Origin: Thunnus maccoyii
Taxonomy: Eukaryota > Chordata > Actinopteri > Scombriformes > Scombridae
Direction of reading: 5' to 3'
Length of the DNA stretch: 64,000 nt
Assembly: GCF_910596095.1 (NCBI RefSeq)
Contig: NC_056551.1
Span: forward strand, 13,719,501-13,783,500
Made by a program: the position numbers and the translations under genes
In this document: one piece after another, positions 24,331 to 41,900 of the stretch
Numbering within the stretch: position 1 is the first letter of the stretch
Layout of the letters: each line of letters begins with the position of its first letter
The notes under the pieces: model-generated
What the model was told of the DNA's origin: nothing
Databases searched by the model: none
What the model saw: only the letters and a program-made list of their open reading frames with translations

Positions 24331-24450
24331 AGAAAAAAAAAAAAAAAAATAGAGGGAGGGGGAGGGTGGAGAGGTTGATGTGTGTTTTTGAGCATCCTCA
24401 GTGGTAGCAGGTCGATGGGGGGAGGGGACGTTTGGGGAGGAATGTAGGGC

Positions 24451-24467
24451 CTTCTCCTCTCTCTCTC

Positions 24468-24543
<76 letters not shown>

Positions 24544-24545
24544 CC
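24451..24545. repeat. (CT)n microsatellite in a polypurine/polypyrimidine tract
   Basis: About 90 bp of nearly uninterrupted CT, preceded at 24350-24440 by G/A-rich sequence. The long Arg/Glu and Ser/Leu frames here are simple-repeat translations. Confidence 0.95.
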
Positions 24546-27500
24546 CTCGCGTTTTGCCTTCTCCTCTCTTTCTAGTTGTGTTGAGATTAGGTGTCACTGC
24601 TCCGGTGCGTGCCTCATGTTTGAACCCTAAAGTAAGACAGTAAAGAGGTTTGTTTGTTTTGATGACTGTCAGCAGACCTCTCTGGGTGGAAATGTTTAAA
24701 AACGGTGCGGTTGCTGCTACAAGCTGCCACACAAGGACACAAGTCATTATTAAAAACAGAAAGGAAATGTGTTTTTTCTTTTGGGTTTTTTTTTTTTTTT
24801 TTGGGACACACCCTGCTGCAGTACACTATTTCAGGTGAAAGCATCAGTGTTGTGCCTGTTTGTAAAGCTTTATCATGTATGTCTGGCTGAAAAAAAAAAC
24901 TAGTTTTGAATTATAGGAGAAGTGAACGAGATGTAAAAGTGTGTTTTGGTGATTGCACATTGAAGGGAAGGCAGGATTTGTGAAGCAAAAGGAGACCTCA
25001 GTCACTTGACTGTGTGAAATTCTCCCTGAGTAAAGAACGTGACTTGTTTAGGCTTGCTTGCAATGCTTGCTGGGAAATCCTGGAATGTGTGGAATGGGGG
25101 ACGGTGGTGCTTCTGCAGTTATCTGACTGCATAGAGCAGCAAGTATCCTGCAATGAAACCCAACATGTCAGCGGTGCTTTTTGAGCAGCTTTTAACGTGA
25201 GGTCGAGAAGCCACAGTGCAGATTAAACTACAGAGAATACAAGCCAATGAGTTAATGCCATCTGCATTTCATTAAATACAACCAAAACACAACTAACTCT
25301 AACTGCTGCACATAAAATAAACGGTTTTTGCTGTTTTTTTTTCCTTTTACTGCTCATGAGTGGGTGTGTTTGCATTATACTGCTGCTGATAAAGCTTTTC
25401 TCTTTTTTTTAAATCACTGTATTAGATTATTTGTTGGAAAAGAGTGTTGGAAAGAAAAGAAAAGCTGTGACATTAACATGGAATAAACACATTTAAATCT
25501 ATTTGTTTTTATTTCACTGTTTTTTGTGGTTTATAAAAATGTTTCTGATGAAAGAAACTGCTGTTTTTTTTTGTCTCTGTCGCCTTCTTGCTGAATAAAG
25601 ACAATTATATTAATCTTTTCAGTTGTTCGTCATTATTTTCTTTGTAAAACAAATTCAAAAAAAGAAAATTATAATGTTTAAAAGAAATCAGTTGATGGGT
25701 TGTCAGATGTAAAAATCTGATAAAATAGCCATTCTGACACCTTGATGCCAGACAGTCTGGTGTATTAAAGAATGAGACAACAAGGAAAAATAAACAAAAA
25801 AGAGTAAAAACAAGAATGATATTCCACCATAAAAAGGTTTACATTGAAACATTAAAATATATAAATAATTAAGGCCTAATACCAGCCTGCTTGTTTCAAA
25901 TGTAGGAAAAGGTGTGGATTTTGTTGCATTTTCAATAAATACATAAATACATAAATACGTTTTGACTCAGTAACGAACTCTTCACACAAATAATTCAATA
26001 ATACTCTTTCTTTAACCTCATAACCAACTCATAATACATTTATTAACTCTTGTAAACTCATGATGTGCAGGCAAGATTGGTTCAAAGTTAGAGTGAACGT
26101 CCTGAAGTTTCCAAAGGCACCAAATACTGTGGAAAAATGATGCTTAATGCATCTAGAAATTGTCCGTTTGTTGTTATGGCACAGCTATAAAAAATGTCTT
26201 AGGTTTTCATTTTCACTCAGCGTAGAGAGTCAAGTTGCTGGGAAAAAAGCAGATACAGAACATACTGTCATATAGTGTGAAGAAGGGTGATTTTTTCTAC
26301 ATTTATAGGAGCATAAAGTGAAATTTAAAGCTAAAAGTTGAAAAGGTTAAGAGAGATTAATGGTGTCTTCTGTGAAAATGTATAGGTTTTACATTTAAAT
26401 AGCAAACGTCTATAAAAGTTACTGAGGGAGGCCTCTGACCGAAGTATCAGCGCTGATATTTTAATAAAATATGAAGCTCAACAGATGCTGACTGCTTTGA
26501 TGGCATGCCACCTTTTTTCTAATTTGATAGCTGATTTATATTTTTGATGTGGAGCACCTAGTTTCTCTCTCAGGAACACACAGTATTTGGGTTAATATTT
26601 ACACTTTGGATCACTCTGATGTCCTTTGCCAAAAATGTTTTGTGATATAAATCATGTTCAGGGACATCCTCAACAAACTCTTCTCATTTCCTCCATGTTC
26701 ATATCATGATTAAAGGTATAATCAAATATTTCAACGGATATTTCTGCAGTGTGACATGTGGTTGAAGCTCGAAACAACAGTACAGAGAAACCGATACTTT
26801 TCACACCTCTCTGTCCCTCTGTGTGAGAGGACAGCTCTTATATCACAATGTAGTGTGGTGTTTATTGTGTTGTAAGGAAGTAGGGGGGTCATAGAGTGAA
26901 AAAAAGGTGTGTGAGTGCTTGTATGTTTGTCAGGATAAGTGTGTGACCAAAAGTCCATTTCAGCTTTCTCTTGTCAAAGGTTCAACACTCAATCAAAGCC
27001 AAAGACATAAAGACTAAGAAAAAAAGAGTGGTGGAAGATTCAGAGCCCTCAGTATAAATGTCCTGACTATGTTCACACAAATAGGTAGCAGTTAAAGTCT
27101 GGCTGATCATTTTGCTCCACATGTGCTTTTTCTTTTTCATTCAAGTCTGCTGCCGACTGGCAGTTTAATGCCATCCAAAGGACAGGAGCTGCAGTGCAGA
27201 ATCGAAGCTCTGGTGACTGACTCTGACATAATCATTCATTGTTTATTATATTAATACTATGAAAAATGAAGATAAACAAGAAAAGATTATTTAAAGAAGC
27301 ATTGTATCAAATTAAGGATGGAGACAACTTTTAAGTTAGTCAGAAAAAAACATTTCAAAAACAACAGATTAAATAGTAGGAAGGGGAGATAAACGCTGTG
27401 AATTTATGCAGGTGGTGAGAAAATAAATCCTAGCCAAATGACTAAAATGAAAAAAAAAAAGGAAACAAAAAACAATAAATCCAGGTGACAAGCAGACAAT

Positions 27501-29180
27501 GATGAAGGAAATCCAAATAAACTGAAATAGCTCCGATACAGGAAATGAAATCATCTAGGAAACCAGTGTGTGTGTGTTGTGTCTGTGTGTTTACAAGGAG
27601 GCGGTGTCAATAAATGCAGTGGGTGTACCCTAATTTGTTCTTGCCTCCCATGTTTAATTTGAGAGAGCAACGCAACGCAGCAGCACACAGTGAGCGTCTT
27701 GAAATCAAAAGACATTTCACTGACAGAAAATAATAGATTCTTACACACTTATATGAATCATGTCCGTATGTCCTTATCAAAGTTGGGATGGCCCACATTA
27801 GAGCAGATATCTATACTAACCAGATGTTTTTAGGGTTTGATAGCAATTCCACAACTGTACAAAAGTCAAATTGAGCACTTGATCCTGCTGATAATTTTTC
27901 TGTTTTCCTTCCCGTGACTTAAGGCCAAACTTTATAAACTTGTTCTGAATATTAGTGGAAGCTTCATAATGATTAGTGACACTTTTCATCTTCCTCCCCT
28001 CTACTCATTCTCATATCTCTTCCTCTGTGCCGATATCAGTATCAGAGACATATGAGCAGTTCCGTAAACTGGAAGTGTTTCTGCCAAGTGACATGTAGAA
28101 GATGCCCCACAAACAAACTGTACTGCACATTTCAACCCTGCAAGACAATCATTTCATGTGAGAAAAAAAAACTCTTAAAATGAGCACTGTTATCATACAT
28201 TGAGGAAAAGTCCGTATCCCTCTCAGCTTTGTCTTGATAAAGGTTTATCAAGGGAAGAGGACTGTCTGAACCAAAGTAAGAACAAGAAAGAGATACAGAG
28301 TTTGTAGTAACATACCACTACTGTTTGTGTCTGTTTCATAGTGTATGAGTACATGTTAGAGTTGATTATTTAAATGCTTTTGTTGATGAGCGAAGATCCT
28401 GCTAAAAGCTCCTGATATTGACATCTGTTGCAACCATGACATGTGCAAAATGAGATTTGTTACATTAGGAGATCAACAAAAACATGCATCAGTTTTACCA
28501 GCAGATCTGATGTATTTACCATCAATAACCAATTATTAACCAATAAGTTTCAAAGCACATATTTTACTGTTAAAACTGTTCTTAAAGCTTTCGCAAAAAT
28601 GAAGTCAAATAAACGTTTTGAAAGTGAATAAAACATAATCTAGACTCATTTCTGGTCACACATACAATGATCTGTTTGCAGGTTTGTTGCAGAGGTGATT
28701 CACTGCCATCCAGTGGATTACAGATGTAGTACAGAAGGAAAACCTTCATGGGGTGAGTCACCCAAATGACACAAATACACATTAGAAAGTAATTCTTGTA
28801 TTTCTAGTTCTGGTTTTATTTGACCAAGTTTTGCAATATCTGTCTCTGATATTTCTGCCTCAATCCAAATAAAACAGAGGTGAGTTTAATTTAGTGTCTG
28901 GTGCTCACAGAGTTTAAAAATCCAGCATCACTGTGTCCTGGCTACTCTGGATGATTCACAGACTTCATTGTGAACAGTTTTTATTGGAACAAAAGAAATA
29001 CTTTCTACAAAAGGAATAGTAATTATGAAAACTGTTTGTGTAATCTACTGGAGAGTCTAAAAAGCCACTAATACTACATGAGCATGCCCTTGAATATTAG
29101 CTGGGATCCTCTAATGCCAGATACATACACCGGCATGTTTAGTTGTGTACTTCAATGAAAACTCAACAAATAACATGAAT
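24546..29180. other. Intergenic DNA, no gene seen
   Basis: AT-rich spacer up to the 3' end of the nt5c2-like gene. I see no coding exon. Two GGAATG hexamers 9 bp apart (25082 and 25091) and a CTCF-like site at 28701 are the only motif candidates I would keep. Confidence 0.55.
28701..28716 (-). promoter_or_regulatory. CTCF-like motif, minus orientation
   Basis: The minus strand reads CCACTGGATGGCAGTG, a good match to the CTCF core. It points toward sppl3, so it would be convergent with the + motif at 14142. Confidence 0.4.
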
Positions 29181-29182
29181 GA

Positions 29183-29188
29183 TTTATT
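29183..29188 (-). terminator. Candidate poly(A) signal of the nt5c2-like gene
   Basis: AATAAA on the minus strand, about 480 bp after the stop codon. No transcript evidence. Confidence 0.4.
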
Positions 29189-29663
29189 GAAACGATTCAA
29201 CAGAAGTTACTTTCACAAACAACAAATAAGTAATGTGACTTCTTGTAAAAGTTTAAAACCTAAAGTGCATATTCAGCACTAAATGTAAAAGCAGATTAAG
29301 ACACATTCTCACACATATATACAGTAACCCTGAGTCTGCTTTTGCTTTCAATCCTAAACTCTCAACTTCATATTTTTTGGGTTTTTTTTTTTTTTTTTTT
29401 AGTAAACGTTATATGGCACAGCAATTCACATCCAGCAGGTGGAGCAATAAGTCACATTTGTTGTAAAGGAGGCACATCATAACTGCAACAAACCCCTCAT
29501 ACATGGGCAGCTGTGGAAAGGTGAAAACTGTCAAATAGAAGCACATCTCATCTGTCTCATCTTGTCTTCAGCACTGCAAGACAGAGAAATGTTAATTTAA
29601 CACTGTGATTCAGAGTAAAGATCCAGTTTTGTTTCAATATTTCAACATGATAGTAATGCAACC
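29189..29663 (-). other. nt5c2l1: Inferred 3' UTR of the nt5c2-like gene
   Basis: Sequence between the TAA at 29664-29666 and the candidate AATAAA. It includes a poly(T) run (+ strand) near 29384 and a CTCF-like CCAGCAGGTGG at 29432. Its extent is inferred. Confidence 0.4.
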
Positions 29664-37817
<8,154 letters not shown>

Positions 37818-38300
37818 CTCTCCTGTGAGTTATCATGCAAATGCTCAGCGGTCTGCAACTCAGCACTTTTTTTGGCCGTCAGTTATCGGACAAACATTTA
37901 AATTGCCAAATTTACCCCAATTTTGCAGGCGTGGACTTTTTTTTTTCTATTTGCAGGCTGAAACTCCTCCCTCCGCGCATCCAGCCTCTCGCTTTACGCA
38001 TTTGTCACACATTCGTCCTGCGAGTCATTCAGCTTTGAACATGCAGATTGTGTTATCAGAGGCGCACACATGTGGCGGGGCTGCAAGCCTGCGTGTTTGG
38101 TAGGAGTTTTCTTATGGCAGTCCTGCTGTGACCCGAACAGCTCATCAAAGCAAAACAGAAATTTAACATGTTTGAATGACTGATGTGACTACCCCCACCA
38201 GTTTATGCAGCTGGACCCTGGATGTTGTGATGCCTATCTGTTTAGCCTGGGGCCTAACCTCAATGACCAAACCTCGTCTAAAACTACAAGGATGAACACA
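37818..38300 (-). promoter_or_regulatory. nt5c2l1: Probable promoter/5' UTR of the nt5c2-like gene
   Basis: Only about 0.5 kb separates this start codon from the inferred end of the upstream slc2a transcript. The block at 37960-38100 has more CpG than its surroundings. I saw no clear TATA box. Confidence 0.35.
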
Positions 38301-38319
38301 GCCATACAGTAAAGCTACA

Positions 38320-38325
38320 TTTATT
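38320..38325 (-). terminator. Candidate poly(A) signal of the slc2a gene
   Basis: AATAAA on the minus strand, 375 bp after the slc2a stop codon, giving a short 3' UTR. Confidence 0.4.
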
Positions 38326-38699
38326 AATAACATGCTGCAGTATTGCATTGTTCACACAGCTGACTTCATAAAACAGCCTCATGTCCACATTTATATACAA
38401 TAGTTAGTTAGTTATTGTGTGATGCACATGGACTTACAAAACACTAAAATACAGTTGCAGTGGTGAAGCATTTGTCAAACATAGACAAGAACAATAGCTA
38501 CTAATACTACTACATTGTTTTCTGACAGATAGTCAGTAATGATATAATTAAATTGTATGACCATATCAGTTATATCGTATATTTTCAGCTTGAGTCACAT
38601 TTAATCACTTTAATCTTCTCAGTGTGATATAAACTGATATAAACTCATCTTTGCCAGTGTATATAGTGTATTTGAACTTCTATACTCTATCTGTACATA

Positions 38700-38915
38700 T
38701 CACAATTTGGTCTCGCATGGTTTGATGCTGTCAGGTGTCTGTTCAGTGGATTGTTTCCTCTGTGACTTTCCGGATTTGCAGTGCATCCTCTGAAACTCTG
38801 CAGCGATCTCCAGCGCTGTCAGATTCTTGGTCTCAGGGACGTTGAACCACGTGTACAGCCCACAGATGGTGCAAAAAAACAGGAATATGAGAAAGCAAAA
38901 GTAATCCAGATTCTC
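38700..38915 (-). CDS. slc2a11-like exon 12 (last)
   Basis: Encodes ENLDYFCFLIFLFFCTICGL then YTWFNVPETKNLTALEIAAE and a polar tail ending PCETKL, TGA. It contains TM12 and the PETK motif. Confidence 0.93.
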   Translation of the reverse strand, partial: ENLDYFCFLIFLFFCTICGLYTWFNVPETKNLTALEIAAEFQRMHCKSGKSQRKQSTEQTPDSIKPCETKL

Positions 38916-41900
38916 CTGGAAAGGAAGCATTTGAGACGTATGTGTGAGTCAGTGTGAGTGATGCATTTAATTTCATTCCAAATGAATAAAATCACCAAAG
39001 TCTCACCTATTCTGTCTTTCTACTGTCCTGTTTAAAATATGCAAAATCTGATCAAGATAATGTGCTTACCACTAAGATAGGGAAGATCATCCCCAGCACA
39101 AACAGGCCTGTCCAGTTGATGGTGCAGGCAATGGTGTAGCCGGCTGATTTGAATGACTGAGTAAACAATTCCCCTGGAAGAGGAGCTGTAACTCCAGCTG
39201 AGGGTCAAGAACACATAGGGGTATCACCACTGTTTATTCAAAAAGAAATATTATTTAAACTGAAATATCTGACAAGATCTGGAGTAATAAACCTACCAGG
39301 TCCACCAGAAAAACATGATATGAAGATGAAAATGAGGACCATGCTGCAGTACGGCATCCAGGAAACCTGACTCTGAAAACAACAAAAATATCTATTGGAT
39401 TACATGAGCTTATGAGTCACTTGAGTTGCTGTCTCTCAACACATGACATGTTTTAGGTATCAAAATATGCAGAAATATGCTTTGAACAGCATCTGCTGGG
39501 GGTGTGTTGACTCACTTGCAGGTACAGACTGATGATGAGGAGAACCAGTGTAGCAGACATTGCCATGTATCCTCTGCACAGCAGCATTTTTTTGCCTGTA
39601 CTCTCAATTATCATGAACTGCAACATCAAAAGGATATTCAGCAACAATTGCACAAAATTACGCAACCACATGGGGGAGCTATAACTGTGCATTGGGACAG
39701 GTGTCACAGATGGTTCATATAACTGTAAAGGGGACCATTTTTAAAGAGCATGAGGAATTTTTTTTTGTTGTTTTCCTAAATCCACCAGAAACAACAAACA
39801 TTTATGTTTTTTGTTATGTTATTATTTATTTTATGTTATTTATTATAGGATGTGTTAAGTATATTATTCTCAATATTCACTGATGCTAACAGGCCATAAA
39901 ACAGATATAAAACATGATGGGATATGAGTCAAATGGGACTTACACAGGCTACAGAGGTGCACAGCTCACACAGCCCTGTTCCCAAGGCGGCATAACGTAA
40001 CTGGTGCTCTTGGATTCCTGCCGCACGAAACACATCAAAAGAATAAAAGTACACCTGGGGAGAAGCATTTGAATGTAGAGAGATAACAAGCCATATTACA
40101 TGTCTATTCGTAAAGCCCCCAAATTAAAGAGATTTTTAAATATATACTGTACATGCACACATTTTTTAATTGGCTTGAGTGCAGAGTGGGAAATGGGTTA
40201 TTGATATTGCGTTCATTTTTTCATTTTGAAAGTAAATATATGCAGTGTTTTAACATTCAGGCATGTTTAAATGTCTGGTGTGATTTGGCTGGAAAAGGGG
40301 ACTTTTAAGGAAATTTTTTTTGTTGCTGTTTTGTTTGACTGTTATTAAATGTCACCAATCTAAACTCATGAACTGCCCCTCTAGAGACAAATAAAAAAGT
40401 TACACTACTTCTTAAATACACATCCAAAATGTAAAAGTGAACTTTTGGTATTCACGTACACATCGAGGCATGAGCAGGCTAGGTCTTCATCAGGGTTCAA
40501 AGATCAAAAGGCTGAAAGGTCATTTTTTCTGTTTCATGAAAAAGCCCAGTAATTAATAAAAACCTTATATTATAACGTCCATGTTGCTCCTTCTCCTACA
40601 TTCATTCATTCATCCAAAATTTCCTTTTTTTGTTTGAAGATTTTAACCCTTATTTCTTCAAGAGCACCAGCATTTGTTTCTTGAGTGCATCCTAAAACTT
40701 TCCCTTTGAGCACACTACTTAGACACATCCATTTGGCTTGAAAGGTGCATTGTGTAGGATTTAGTGGCATCTAGTGGTGAGGTTGCAGATTCCAACCAAC
40801 TAAATACCCCTTCCCCCCTCCCCCTCACTTTCCAAACATGTAGGAGAATCTTGCCACAAATCTTGCAAAAAACTCAAAAGGCCCTCTCTAGAGCCAGTGT
40901 TTGGTTTGTCTGTTCCAGGCTACTGCAGAAACATGGCTCTATGACATGGCAGGCTCCGTGGAAGAGGACCCGCTCCCTATGTAGATACAAAGGGCTCAAT
41001 CTCAGGTAACGAAAACACAACGATTCTTATTTTCAGGTGAATATTATATTCCATTTCTGCCAAGTCCGTTCTACTAGATGCCTCTAAATTCTACACACTG
41101 AACCTTTAATGTTTACAAAAGTAAATAAATATTATGTAATTTAAATATTGTAAAATACATCCATACAGCCCTACATGTATATGTTCTCATAACTTGTATC
41201 TACACTTCTAATATATTGACACATCTGTGGAGACTTATAGCCTCAAAATTATTCAACACTTGAACTAGTTGGACACAATCAATAAGTCTCATGTTTTGAA
41301 CATTCAGGCCTCGTGCTGACCATTGATTCTGCACGTCATTGTCTAAAAAAAGAGGTGAAATGTCAGATTATGCAAAGGAATGCACTGCATCTCAAAGTGC
41401 AATTAACATTTTACCAAACTGCAAAAGAACATTGAGTGTATGACAAATCACTCACGGCGTTGATGCCGCAGAGCTGCAGTGTGACGAAGGCAACGATGAT
41501 GGTAAAGAGCTGCCAGCGGATTGTTTGGTTCTGAATCAGCTCCATAACTGAGTGGCTGCGAACGCTCTGCAGGGCAGCTTTCTCCTCCAGCATCTCCTCC
41601 ACCTCTCTGCTGTAGTCCTTGTCACCCCACAGCCTCTTTAAAGCTATAGGGGAGCATGACAAAGCAGCGGATTTAAGTGGTGATAAAACCACTGAACATC
41701 ACAACAAGCATAAGATTACAAACTTCCCCTGAAGCCAAAGATGTTTTCTCTGACCTTTCTCACAGGCCTGGCGGTCTCCTCTGTCCAGCAGCAGGAAGCG
41801 GGGAGACTCTGGCAGGAAGGGCAGGGTGACAAGCTGAAGTAACGCAGTTAAACCGTTGAAACCAAGCAGCCAAGGCCACCTCTCCTCTGTACCAAGTAAC

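Noticed and set aside
24253..24747. 164-codon minus-strand frame rich in Arg-Glu
   Set aside because: A direct translation of the (CT)n repeat.
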